Assembly: GCF_003666245.1 (NCBI RefSeq)
Contig: NZ_MJLZ01000001.1
Coordinates: forward strand, 62,001 to 126,000
Source of the DNA: Brenneria alni
GTDB taxonomy: Bacteria; Pseudomonadota; Gammaproteobacteria; Enterobacterales; Enterobacteriaceae
Length of the DNA stretch: 64,000 bases
Direction of reading: 5' to 3'
Position numbers and translations under genes: made by a program. Of this stretch, positions 26,665 through 35,322 are shown one piece after another (position 1 is the stretch's first letter; each line of letters starts with the position of its first letter). A model generated the notes under the pieces. It saw nothing but the letters and a program-made list of their open reading frames with translations. It was not told the DNA's origin and made no database searches.

Positions 26665-27267
26665 ATGGCTAAATTTACTCAACATACAGGTCTGGTGGTT
26701 CCTCTGGATGCCGCTAATGTTGACACCGACGCGATTATTCCCAAGCAATTTCTGCAAAAAGTGACGCGTACCGGTTTCGGTCAGCACCTGTTCAACGACT
26801 GGCGCTTTCTGGATGAGTCAGGCCAACAGCCCAACCCTGATTTTGTGCTGAATAAACCACGCTATCAGGGTGCCAGCATTCTGCTGGCCCGTGAAAACTT
26901 CGGCTGCGGTTCATCGCGCGAACACGCGCCGTGGGCACTGACCGATTACGGCTTCAAGGTGGTGATTGCGCCGAGCTTTGCCGATATCTTTTACGGCAAT
27001 GCGCTCAATAACCAACTGCTGCCGGTACGATTGAGCGAAGCGGATGTCGATACGCTGTTCAAATTGGTCGATAGCGAAGAAGGCATTACTTTCACCGTTG
27101 ATCTGGAAAACCAGACCGTATTGGCCGGTGGCAAAAGCTATCCGTTTGAAATCGACAGCTTCCGCCGTCACTGCATGATCAATGGCCTGGACAGTATCGG
27201 CCTGACGCTGCAACACGAGGCGTCAATTGCCGACTATGAACGCCAGCAACCGTCATTCCTGCATTAA
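26665..27267 (+). CDS. leuD: 3-isopropylmalate dehydratase small subunit
   Basis: Swivelling small subunit of isopropylmalate isomerase. 200 residues. Signatures are [12 protein letters not shown] and [15 protein letters not shown]. Ribosome site GAGAGAAACC precedes the ATG. Last gene of the leucine operon; after it the E. coli order (setA) is interrupted by the effector/aerobactin block. Confidence 0.98.
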   Translation: MAKFTQHTGLVVPLDAANVDTDAIIPKQFLQKVTRTGFGQHLFNDWRFLDESGQQPNPDFVLNKPRYQGASILLARENFGCGSSREHAPWALTDYGFKVVIAPSFADIFYGNALNNQLLPVRLSEADVDTLFKLVDSEEGITFTVDLENQTVLAGGKSYPFEIDSFRRHCMINGLDSIGLTLQHEASIADYERQQPSFLH

Positions 27268-27284
27268 CTGACCGTCTGATAATG

Positions 27285-27321
27285 AGTTCGTTCGCCACGC
27301 CGAACCGGCTGCGGACGAACT
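27285..27321. terminator. Hairpin between convergent leuD and effector candidate
   Basis: Inverted repeat AGTTCGTTCGC (27,285-27,295) with GCGGACGAACT (27,311-27,321), one mismatch, in the 64-base gap between two convergent genes. The position fits a terminator, but there is no U-tract on either side, so it may depend on Rho or serve as an end-protecting stem. Confidence 0.45.
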
Positions 27322-27331
27322 TCCACTACCT

Positions 27332-28045
27332 TCATGGTGAATATTGTTCGTCCCTGTAGCGCTGCAAATTGTTTCTATAAGCATCCATGTGCCCTGTTTC
27401 ACACATGGCTCTGAAATAATGTTCAAAGGTGGGGTAAAACGCCTCTCCGCTTTCATGCAGATACCATAAAGATGGCGAACCGTAATCCAACTGCTGAATA
27501 ACCGATCTTGCTTCCTTGTAATATCGGCCCATATCCTGCGTAGTTTGATATTCAATCCTTTCTGCGTCATGGGCCGTCCTTTCCATACCGGCGTAGCCTT
27601 GCATATATTTTGCTATAATCGGCTGGAATTCTTTGGTTCTGCTCATATTCGTCAATTCCACCAGAATGATGTTCAAAGGACGAAAATGGTTGCCTTTTAT
27701 CCCTTGTGCCGTGGATTCCGCAATTACCGCTTCCCGGCGGGAAAGCCGTGCTTCCGCATGTCCGAAACTCTGGACAATATTGTCATCAGGCACAATCCGC
27801 AAGGAAACCCCGCCTTCCTGACTAATACGATTGATTCTTTCCCGAAGCGTTTTTGATGCGTCATAGATCATCCCTACCATATTGATCAGAGACTCTACTC
27901 TGCCGTCATCATCCGGGTTTCTGATATTCGACACCACGCCAGACCACGACTTACTGCTACTCCATGTGCTGGCGCTCCCATCAACGCCGCCCATATCAGT
28001 AGAAATAAAATCAGATGCGGACGATTTCGATACACAGAGTCCCAT
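27332..28045 (-). CDS. Candidate type III secretion effector with N-myristoylation/palmitoylation-like start
   Basis: 237 residues; family not recognised. The N-terminus MGLCVSKSSASDF has Gly2, Cys4, Ser6 and Lys7, fitting the eukaryotic N-myristoylation pattern with an adjacent palmitoylatable Cys, as in plant-pathogen effectors AvrB and AvrRpm1 (known). About a third of the first 36 residues are Ser and no acidic residue occurs before Asp12, typical of type III signals. There is no signal peptide or membrane span. The C-terminal part is mixed alpha/beta (e.g. LNIILVELTNMSRTKEF, RIEYQTTQDMGRYY). The ATG at 28,045 has GAGGAG upstream, and a HrpL-box-like promoter lies about 30 bases before it. 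GC looks lower than in the flanking iuc and leu genes. The effector role is inference; biochemical activity is unknown. Confidence 0.6.
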   Translation of the reverse strand: MGLCVSKSSASDFISTDMGGVDGSASTWSSSKSWSGVVSNIRNPDDDGRVESLINMVGMIYDASKTLRERINRISQEGGVSLRIVPDDNIVQSFGHAEARLSRREAVIAESTAQGIKGNHFRPLNIILVELTNMSRTKEFQPIIAKYMQGYAGMERTAHDAERIEYQTTQDMGRYYKEARSVIQQLDYGSPSLWYLHESGEAFYPTFEHYFRAMCETGHMDAYRNNLQRYRDEQYSP

Positions 28046-28075
28046 TATTTCTCCTCACATAATAATTTCAGACTC

Positions 28076-28103
28076 TAAGTACACTTTCTAAACACAGGGT
28101 TCC
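28076..28103 (-). promoter_or_regulatory. HrpL-box-like promoter of the effector candidate
   Basis: On the minus strand GGAACC (28,103-28,098), a 15-base spacer and GTACTTA (28,082-28,076). The alternative-sigma HrpL consensus of plant-pathogenic enterobacteria and pseudomonads is GGAACC-N15/16-CCACNNA. The -35 half is exact, the spacing is right and the -10 half differs at its first two bases. It lies 30 bases from the start codon. Confidence 0.6.
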
Positions 28104-28201
28104 TTTTCACCACCAGATATATTTGCGGAAAAACGTCGTCTCCTGTCAGGGGCAACGGGATGACTGACTGAATTTCACCACACCGATTACCCGCCGGATT
28201 T

Positions 28202-29410
28202 TCAGCAGGATGAATGTCGACGCCAAAGCCACCCGCTCACCGCAGAGAAGATCAGGGCCATCGCCAACGCGGAACCAATCAGCGCGGCCTCTCCCCATCT
28301 CATGGTCACCAATGGCACCAGACAGGCGCTCAGGCCGTAGCCCAGCGTATGACTGGTTGCGATCCACCCCGCGCCGGCGCCGGCCTGAAGCCTGTCATTC
28401 AACAAGATCTGATAGGCAGGGGTAGCCAACGCCGCGCCAAAAGCGGTGATCCCGCAACCGAGGTAAAATAGCGCCAACGGCCCCCAGACCATGAACGCCA
28501 GCCCCAGGATCATAACGATCCCCGACAGCATCAACAGTACGCAGGGCGGCAAAAGCTGCCGCCGGAGAACGGTAAACTGCGCCAGCAGCGCGGCAATGGC
28601 CGCCAGACTTAACAGCAGCGCCACATGGTGGCTGACCACCGCCGTACTGGCTTGCAGCCGTAGGTGCAGAGCCGGTGACAACCCCAGTTGCATCAGGCTG
28701 ACGGCGGCGGCCAGGCATAATGCACAGCACAAATACCCCAGCATATTCGGGCGTAACCGCACCGACAAACGGGCCGTGGACGCCAACGGCGGGTCGTGGC
28801 GTTCACGCCAGATAACCAGCAGCGCCAGCAGCGGCGCCAAAGCCATCAGCCACAGCGGCGCCAGCGGGTGCAGCACCAGCACGGCGGACGCGCATAGCGG
28901 GCCGAACAGACGTCCGCAGCTTAACCCGGAACTAATGGCCGCCAACGCCGTCATGCGGTGTTCCGGGCCCGCCCGCTGCAACGCCCACACCTGACAAGCT
29001 GGCACCATACCGGATACGGTCAGCCCGTAGACGATTCTGGCCACAATCAACCCGCCCAGGCCGAGAGGTACTGACAACCATCCCAGAGCCAGTCCCGCGC
29101 AGGCGAGCGCCAGCAGCATAAAACTCAATAAATAGCCGCCCAGCGATACCATGACGACGGACTTACAACCGCTCCGGTCGATTTGCCGCCCCCACCACGG
29201 TGAAGCAGGAAGAAAAAGAATCGAGCCTAACGTCAGCAATCCCGCCCAGACAGAAAGTGAAAGTTTAGTTTCACTAACCAATATAGGCAGTGCAACCAGC
29301 AGTCCATTCTGCCCGATGCCTAACAAGCCAGCGCACAGGGCCAGCGGCCAATAATTTTTACCAGGACGCAGCGAGGGTGTTGTCGTCCAGATATCGCGTA
29401 AATACCGCAT
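28202..29410 (-). CDS. shiF: MFS transporter, ShiF-like (probable aerobactin exporter)
   Basis: A 402-residue major facilitator with about 12 hydrophobic spans. The opening LGIGQNGLLVALPILV and the motif PWWGRQIDRSGCKSVV (loop 2-3 MFS signature) resemble ShiF proteins encoded beside aerobactin operons. It is divergent from iucA across an 88-base gap containing a Fur-box-like palindrome, so both sides are likely iron-repressed. Siderophore export is inferred from context. No strong ribosome site precedes the chosen ATG. Confidence 0.75.
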   Translation of the reverse strand: MRYLRDIWTTTPSLRPGKNYWPLALCAGLLGIGQNGLLVALPILVSETKLSLSVWAGLLTLGSILFLPASPWWGRQIDRSGCKSVVMVSLGGYLLSFMLLALACAGLALGWLSVPLGLGGLIVARIVYGLTVSGMVPACQVWALQRAGPEHRMTALAAISSGLSCGRLFGPLCASAVLVLHPLAPLWLMALAPLLALLVIWRERHDPPLASTARLSVRLRPNMLGYLCCALCLAAAVSLMQLGLSPALHLRLQASTAVVSHHVALLLSLAAIAALLAQFTVLRRQLLPPCVLLMLSGIVMILGLAFMVWGPLALFYLGCGITAFGAALATPAYQILLNDRLQAGAGAGWIATSHTLGYGLSACLVPLVTMRWGEAALIGSALAMALIFSAVSGWLWRRHSSC

Positions 29411-29481
29411 AAATGTAAGTAATCCGTATTTTTTGTGTAAGTATTAATACAAAAAACTGACGTTATCTTAACATTTTTATT

Positions 29482-29500
29482 GATAATAAGAATTATTATT
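29482..29500. promoter_or_regulatory. Fur box between shiF and iucA
   Basis: A 19-base near-palindrome beginning GATAATAAG and ending TTATTATT, matching about 15 of 19 positions of the GATAATGATAATCATTATC Fur consensus. It lies in the divergent intergenic region and should repress the aerobactin genes when iron is plentiful. Confidence 0.85.
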
Positions 29501-29546
29501 GTCAGAATTCAGATTCTCAATTGGATATGCGAGACCTCTGCTCACG

Positions 29547-31286
29547 ATGAATATGCGGATATTAAGTCAGGCCAATGATGTGGCTGCTCAGTGTTTCCTT
29601 AACTCACTATTAAGAGAAACTAACGATTGGGATGTGGAATATGCCCCGCATACCCAAACTCCAGAGACATTAATTATTCCCCTGTCTGCATCCCAGACCC
29701 TCCGGTTACCACTGACCTATTTCTCTGCCACCCAGCATCACCGCTACCGTTTTCCGGCTCAGAAGGTCACCGACGGCAACAGACAAGACATTGATTTCGC
29801 CACGCTGGTTTGCTGCCTGTTGGAAAAAACGTCTATCGCCGGTGGTCTGACAGACAAGGTGCTGACATGCTTTCGCCAGCGGGTGATGGAAAGCTACCGG
29901 CATACCCATCAGGCCATCGATCTTCGGCTCGACTGGCCGTCGCTGCGCCAACACCCGTTAACCTTCGCCCAGGCGGAACAAGGGCTACTGGCAGGCCACG
30001 CGTTTCATCCCGCGCCTAAATCACATCAACCCTTTGATGAGGCGCAGGCTCGGCGTTATCTGCCCGATTTCGCGGCCCGCTTTCCTCTGCGCTGGTTCGC
30101 CGTCGACAAACAATACATAGCCGGAGACAGTCTCGGCATCACTATCCAGCAACGGATGCAGCGCTTCGTCGTTGAAAACGCCCCTGAGCTGCTGGGTCAT
30201 TTCACCGACAGCGTCTGGCTGCTGCCGATGCATCCGTGGCAGGCAGACTACCTGCTGCAACAGGCGTGGTGCCAACGGCTAGTCAGCGCCGGCGCATTGC
30301 ACGATCTGGGAGAAGCCGGACAGAACTGGCTACCCACTACATCCTCCCGCTCGCTGTACTGCGCCGCCAGCCGGGACATGATCAAATTCTCTCTTAGCGT
30401 CAGGCTGACCAATTCGATCCGCACGCTATCCATCAAAGAGGTAAAACGCGGCATCCGGCTGGCCCGGCTGGCGCAAACGTCCCGCTGGCAGGACTTACAG
30501 GCCCGTTACCCTGCCTTTCGAGTGATGCAAGAAGATGGCTGGGCCGGGCTGCGTAATCTGGAAGGGGGGATTGAAAGCGAAAGCCTGTTCGTCCTGCGCA
30601 ATAACCTGCTGTTTGATCACGCTGAAAGCCAAACCAACGTACTGGTCACGCTGACACAATCGGCGCCGGATGGCGGCGACAGCCTGCTGGCGGCCACCGT
30701 GCGGCGTCTGGCCAACCGATTGGCCATCACCCCGGCGCGTGCCGCGCAGGTCTGGCTGACGGCTTACTGCCGGTATGTGCTGACGCCGTTGTTCAGCGCC
30801 GAAGCGGATTACGGTCTGGTACTGCTGGCGCACCAGCAAAACATACTGGTGGAGATGAAGCAGGACTTGCCTGTCGGCATGTTATACCGCGACTGCCAGG
30901 GCAGCGGCTTTACCCAACAGGCGCAAGCGTGGCTGGCGGAGATTGGGGAAGCTGAGGCGGAAAACCGCTTTAGCACGCCACAGTTACTACGCTACTTCCC
31001 CTATTACCTGCTGGTAAATTCCACGCTGGCGGTAACCGCCGCACTGGCCGCCGCCGGGTTCGGCAGCGAGCCACAGCTGATGGCGCTGGTGCGCACCGCC
31101 CTCAACGCGTTGCGCTCCACCGTTAGCGATACCACCTGTCTGGATTATGTCCTGGACAGCCCGGTATGGAACTGTAAAGGCAACTTTTTCTGCTATTTGC
31201 AGGATCACAACGAAAACACCATCGTCGATCCTGCGGTGATCTACTTCGACTTCCCTAACCCCTTGTTAACTCAGGAGACGGCATGA
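29547..31286 (+). CDS. iucA: Aerobactin synthase subunit IucA
   Basis: NIS-type siderophore synthetase that couples N6-acetyl-N6-hydroxylysine to citrate, the first condensation of aerobactin. About 579 residues (E. coli plasmid IucA 574). Homology begins at NDVAAQCFLNSLLRETNDW; other motifs are HPWQADYLLQQAW and TTSSRSLYCAAS. The reading frame stays open upstream to a TTG at 29,499 inside the Fur box, which cannot be the start; the ATG at 29,547 fits the family (29,553 is also possible). Its stop overlaps the iucB start. Confidence 0.95.
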   Translation: MNMRILSQANDVAAQCFLNSLLRETNDWDVEYAPHTQTPETLIIPLSASQTLRLPLTYFSATQHHRYRFPAQKVTDGNRQDIDFATLVCCLLEKTSIAGGLTDKVLTCFRQRVMESYRHTHQAIDLRLDWPSLRQHPLTFAQAEQGLLAGHAFHPAPKSHQPFDEAQARRYLPDFAARFPLRWFAVDKQYIAGDSLGITIQQRMQRFVVENAPELLGHFTDSVWLLPMHPWQADYLLQQAWCQRLVSAGALHDLGEAGQNWLPTTSSRSLYCAASRDMIKFSLSVRLTNSIRTLSIKEVKRGIRLARLAQTSRWQDLQARYPAFRVMQEDGWAGLRNLEGGIESESLFVLRNNLLFDHAESQTNVLVTLTQSAPDGGDSLLAATVRRLANRLAITPARAAQVWLTAYCRYVLTPLFSAEADYGLVLLAHQQNILVEMKQDLPVGMLYRDCQGSGFTQQAQAWLAEIGEAEAENRFSTPQLLRYFPYYLLVNSTLAVTAALAAAGFGSEPQLMALVRTALNALRSTVSDTTCLDYVLDSPVWNCKGNFFCYLQDHNENTIVDPAVIYFDFPNPLLTQETA

Positions 31287-32233
31287 TGCCACAGGCCACC
31301 ATCGTCCACGCCATAAACGGAATGTTCTGTGAGACACAAGAGAAAGCCCTGTCACTTAGCTGGGGGTTGGATAACAGCGCGATACTGCACGCCCCCGGAG
31401 CAGTGCCGGCTGGCTGGCTGACCGAGGCGCTGGATCAGTTATTTATTGCCGCGCCTTCGCTGTCCGGCGTGACCCTGCCCTGGCAGGAATGGCGCGGCGA
31501 TCCCGATGCACAACGGCTGTTTGAGCAGGTGCAAAGCGATTTTGTGGCGCGGGAAACTTTCTGGCAACTGCCGCTGTGGCTACGCGGTTCACCCTCTCAG
31601 CCCACCACAACCTTGCAATATGACGATGCCCGTGCGCTCTGCCATCCGTCGCGCCCGTCCAGGCCTGAGGGAGAAGTCTACCGCCGTTACGATCCGCGCA
31701 TCCGGCGGACGCTAAGTTTCCGGTTGCCCGACCCGGATCGCGATACACCGCAGTTTACCCGCTGGATGAACGACGATCGCGTGGCATTTTTCTGGGAACA
31801 GCGCGGCCCGGAAACCCTGCAATATGATTACCTGACCGGCAAACTTGAAGATCCCCATCTCTATCCGCTAATCGGGTGTTTTGACGATCGGCCTTTTGGC
31901 TATTTTGAAGTTTACTGGGCAGCCGAAGACCGCATTGGCCGTCACTACCGCTGGCAACCGTTCGATCGCGGCCTGCACATGCTGGTCGGCGAGCAGGATC
32001 GCCGCGGCGCACATTTTGTCCGCAGTTGGCTGCGCGGGCTGACCCACTACCTCTACCTTGACGCGCCGCAAACCCAGCGGGTGGTGGCCGAACCGCGTGC
32101 GGATAATCAGCGCCTGTTCCGCCATCTGCCGGAGGCGGGCTATGTTGCTGTCAAAGAGTTCGATTTCCCGCACAAGCGTTCGCGGCTGATCCTTAATCAG
32201 CGCCACGCCTTCTTTAACGAGGTGGGCCTGTGA
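31283..32233 (+). CDS. iucB: N6-hydroxylysine O-acetyltransferase IucB
   Basis: Acetylates N6-hydroxylysine before its attachment to citrate. 316 residues (pColV IucB 315). A GNAT-type acetyl-CoA-binding domain fills the C-terminal half, with conserved GCFDDRPFGYFEVYWAAED and RHYRWQPFDRGLHMLVGE. GGAG lies five bases before the ATG, which overlaps the iucA stop. Confidence 0.96.
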   Translation: MMPQATIVHAINGMFCETQEKALSLSWGLDNSAILHAPGAVPAGWLTEALDQLFIAAPSLSGVTLPWQEWRGDPDAQRLFEQVQSDFVARETFWQLPLWLRGSPSQPTTTLQYDDARALCHPSRPSRPEGEVYRRYDPRIRRTLSFRLPDPDRDTPQFTRWMNDDRVAFFWEQRGPETLQYDYLTGKLEDPHLYPLIGCFDDRPFGYFEVYWAAEDRIGRHYRWQPFDRGLHMLVGEQDRRGAHFVRSWLRGLTHYLYLDAPQTQRVVAEPRADNQRLFRHLPEAGYVAVKEFDFPHKRSRLILNQRHAFFNEVGL

Positions 32234-33981
32234 TAAAGGATTATGGTCAGGACTGGCAGCGGGTAAACCGGCTGCTGGCCGCCAAAATGCTGGCGGAACT
32301 GGAATACGAACGCACGCTGGATGCGTTGCCGGAATCCGACGGACACTGGCGTATTTCACTGCCGGAAAGCGACTGGTTTTTTGCCGCCCGACGCGGCATC
32401 TGGGGGTGGCTGTGGATCGACGCCGACAGCCTGCGCTGCGAACAGGCGCCGATCGCGGCAGACGCGTTACTCAAACGGCTCGCGCCGCTACTCGGCATGA
32501 ATGACGCGCAGATCGCCGAACATCTGGAAGATCTGTACGCCACGCTGCGTGGCGATATCCAGTTGCTGCACAGCCGCCGGGGAATGCGTGCGCAAGACCT
32601 GATTGCGCTGGATGCCGATACGCTGCAATGCCTGCTCTCAGGACACCCCAAATTTGTGTTCAACAAAGGACGCCGTGGCTGGGGGCTGGACGACCTGCAA
32701 CGCTACGCCCCGGAATATGGCCAAACGTTCCGCCTGCACTGGCTGGCGGTAAAGCGTGAAAAGATGGTATGGAGCAGCGACGAGGCGGTATCCCTAGAGG
32801 ATCTGCTGCAAAGCGCTATGGATGACGTCGAACTACAGCGTTTCCAACAGCGCTGGCAAGTGCTGGAACTGACCGATGAATGGTTGCCGATGCCGGTGCA
32901 TCCGTGGCAATGGCGGCAAAAAATCGCTCTGCACTTTCTGCCTCAACTGGCGGAAAACGAGATCGTGGCGCTGGGCGAATTCGGCGATCGCTATCTGGCG
33001 CAGCAGTCGCTGCGCACGCTGACCAATGCCAGCCGCCGCACACCGCTGGATATCAAACTGCCGTTAACTATCTATAACACCTCGTGCTATCGCGGCATTC
33101 CCGGCAAATATATTGCCGCCGGCCCACTCGCCTCGCGCTGGCTGCAACAGATCTTTGCCAGCGATCCGACGCTTAACGCCAGCGGCGCCGTTATTCTCAG
33201 TGAGCCTGCCGCCGGTTATCTGGCGCATACGGGTTATCAGCCGCTGGCGCAGGCACCCTATCGCTATCAGGAAATGCTGGGCGTCATCTGGCGCGAAAAT
33301 CCTTCCTGCTATCTGCACCCGGACGAACAGCCGATTCTGATGGCCACGCTGATGGAGTGCGATGAGCAGGGAGAGCCGCTGATAGGCGCGTATATAGAAC
33401 AATCGGGGCTTTCCGCCGAGGCATGGTTGCAGCGGTTGTTCCGCGTTACGGTGGTGCCGCTCTACCACCTGCTGTGTTGCTATGGCGTTTCACTGATCGC
33501 TCACGGCCAGAACATTACGCTGGCGCTGCAAAACGGTACTCCGCAGCGGGTGCTGTTGAAAGATTTTCAGGGCGATATGCGGCTGGTGCAGGACGATTTC
33601 CCTGAGCAGCGCACACTGCCCGAGGCGGTCAGTCAGGTGACAGTACGCCTGAGCGCCGACTATCTGATTCATGACTTGCAGACCGGCCACTTTGTAACGG
33701 TGTTACGTTTTGTCTCTCCGCTCACCGAGCGGCTGGGGATCAGCGAAACGCGCTTTTACCGACTGCTGGCCGACGAACTGCGGGCCTACATGGCCGACCA
33801 CCCGGAACTGAGCGAGCGTTTTGCCCTGTTCGATCTCTTCAAGCCGGAGATCATCCGGGTGGTGCTCAACCCGGTGAAACTGACCTTCTCAGAACATGAC
33901 GGCGGTAGCCGCATGTTACCCAACTATCTTCAGGATTTGCCAAACCCACTGTGGTTAGTCACCCAGGAGTCTGCACAATGA
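32230..33981 (+). CDS. iucC: Aerobactin synthase IucC
   Basis: NIS synthetase completing aerobactin by attaching the second acetyl-hydroxylysine. 583 residues with GTG start overlapping the iucB stop. Motifs are GHPKFVFNKGRRGWG, VHPWQWRQKIALHF, TNASRRTPLDIKLPLT and RVLLKDFQGDMRLV near the C-terminus (ATP and metal site). Its stop overlaps iucD as ATGA. Confidence 0.97.
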   Translation: MIKDYGQDWQRVNRLLAAKMLAELEYERTLDALPESDGHWRISLPESDWFFAARRGIWGWLWIDADSLRCEQAPIAADALLKRLAPLLGMNDAQIAEHLEDLYATLRGDIQLLHSRRGMRAQDLIALDADTLQCLLSGHPKFVFNKGRRGWGLDDLQRYAPEYGQTFRLHWLAVKREKMVWSSDEAVSLEDLLQSAMDDVELQRFQQRWQVLELTDEWLPMPVHPWQWRQKIALHFLPQLAENEIVALGEFGDRYLAQQSLRTLTNASRRTPLDIKLPLTIYNTSCYRGIPGKYIAAGPLASRWLQQIFASDPTLNASGAVILSEPAAGYLAHTGYQPLAQAPYRYQEMLGVIWRENPSCYLHPDEQPILMATLMECDEQGEPLIGAYIEQSGLSAEAWLQRLFRVTVVPLYHLLCCYGVSLIAHGQNITLALQNGTPQRVLLKDFQGDMRLVQDDFPEQRTLPEAVSQVTVRLSADYLIHDLQTGHFVTVLRFVSPLTERLGISETRFYRLLADELRAYMADHPELSERFALFDLFKPEIIRVVLNPVKLTFSEHDGGSRMLPNYLQDLPNPLWLVTQESAQ

Positions 33982-35273
33982 AACAACCGCTGGATTTCAT
34001 CGGCATTGGTATCGGCCCTTTCAACCTTAGTATTTCCGCCCTGGCACAGTTGCTGCCTGGCTTCCGAACCCGCTTTTTCGAGCGTAAATCCCATTTCGCC
34101 TGGCACCCCGGCATGTTGGTGCCCGACTGCCATATGCAGACCTCGTTTCTGAAGGATCTGGTCAGCGCGGTGGCGCCTTGCAGTCCTTACAGCTTTATCA
34201 ACTATCTGGTGCAGAGCAAAAAATTCTACCGTTTCCTGACCACCGAAATGCGCACCGTCTCACGGGATGAATTCTCGGACTATCTGGGCTGGGCGGCGGA
34301 GAAAATGGATAACCTGTCTTTCAACGTGACGGTACAGGCCGTCGACTTCGATGATCAACGCCGTCTCTTCGTGGTCGAAACGCCGGAGGGCGTCTGGTAT
34401 GCACGCCATGTCTGCGTCGGGATTGGCAAGCAGCCTTACCTGCCGACGTGCGTGAGCACCGTGGGCGACGACTGCTTCCACGCCAGTGAAATGAACCTGC
34501 GCAAGCCGTCGCTGACGGGGAAAACCGTCACCATCGTCGGCGGCGGGCAAAGCGGCGCCGATCTGTTCCTGAACGTCTTTCGCGGCGAATGGGGAAACCC
34601 GGCGCACGTTAACTGGGTATCACGGCGCAACAATTTTAACGCACTGGATGAAGCGCCGTTCGCCAACGAATACTTTACCCCGGAGTATGTCACCAGTTTT
34701 CTTGGACTGGACGAACGCACCAAGCAGAACATGCTGGCCGAACAGAAAATGACCTCGGACGGCATTACTACGGAGTCGCTGCTGGCAATCTATCGCGAGC
34801 TGTATCACCGCTTTGAAGTGCTGCGACAGCCGCGCAATGCCACACTGCTGCCAAGCCGCTCCCTCACCACGTTGGATAAGTCGGGATCTCACTACCAATT
34901 GCGGCTCCATCACAAGCTGGATGAAGGCCATGACCTGCTGAACAGCGAGGTGGTGATTTTCGCCACCGGCTATCGCTCCGCCCAGCCCGCCGTGTTGTCG
35001 CCACTGCATCAGCGCCTGACCCTTACCGCCGATGGGCAATATCAAATCAATCCCGACTTCACCCTGGACTGGCAAGGCCCCGGCGAAAACCGCCTGTTCG
35101 CCGTTAACTCCAGTATGCAGCAGCACGGTATTGCCGAACCCCAACTGAGCCTGATGGCCTGGCGTTCCGCCAGCATTCTCAACCGGGCCCTGGGACGAGA
35201 GCATTTCGATATCAGCACTTCGCCGTCGTTGATTCAATGGCGCAGTGGGATAAACCAGCACCACACGCAGTAA
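33978..35273 (+). CDS. iucD: L-lysine N6-monooxygenase IucD
   Basis: FAD- and NADPH-dependent hydroxylase producing N6-hydroxylysine, the first aerobactin step. 431 residues from MKQPLDFIGIGIGPFNLS, which holds the FAD-binding loop; the NADPH loop is TIVGGGQSGADLFLN near residue 185, and the C-terminal FATGYR motif is present. Upstream in-frame codons back to 33,951 lie in iucC and are not part of the protein. Confidence 0.97.
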   Translation: MKQPLDFIGIGIGPFNLSISALAQLLPGFRTRFFERKSHFAWHPGMLVPDCHMQTSFLKDLVSAVAPCSPYSFINYLVQSKKFYRFLTTEMRTVSRDEFSDYLGWAAEKMDNLSFNVTVQAVDFDDQRRLFVVETPEGVWYARHVCVGIGKQPYLPTCVSTVGDDCFHASEMNLRKPSLTGKTVTIVGGGQSGADLFLNVFRGEWGNPAHVNWVSRRNNFNALDEAPFANEYFTPEYVTSFLGLDERTKQNMLAEQKMTSDGITTESLLAIYRELYHRFEVLRQPRNATLLPSRSLTTLDKSGSHYQLRLHHKLDEGHDLLNSEVVIFATGYRSAQPAVLSPLHQRLTLTADGQYQINPDFTLDWQGPGENRLFAVNSSMQQHGIAEPQLSLMAWRSASILNRALGREHFDISTSPSLIQWRSGINQHHTQ

Positions 35274-35322
35274 CGAGGATCCAAGCATGTTCACCACTCT
35301 TTTTGATTTTTGATGCAGGGTT

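Noticed and set aside
27332-28045. Effector candidate as a colicin/immunity or setA-like remnant
   Set aside because: No membrane spans, no toxin-domain motif and no partner gene. The lipidation-type start and HrpL-like box fit an effector better.
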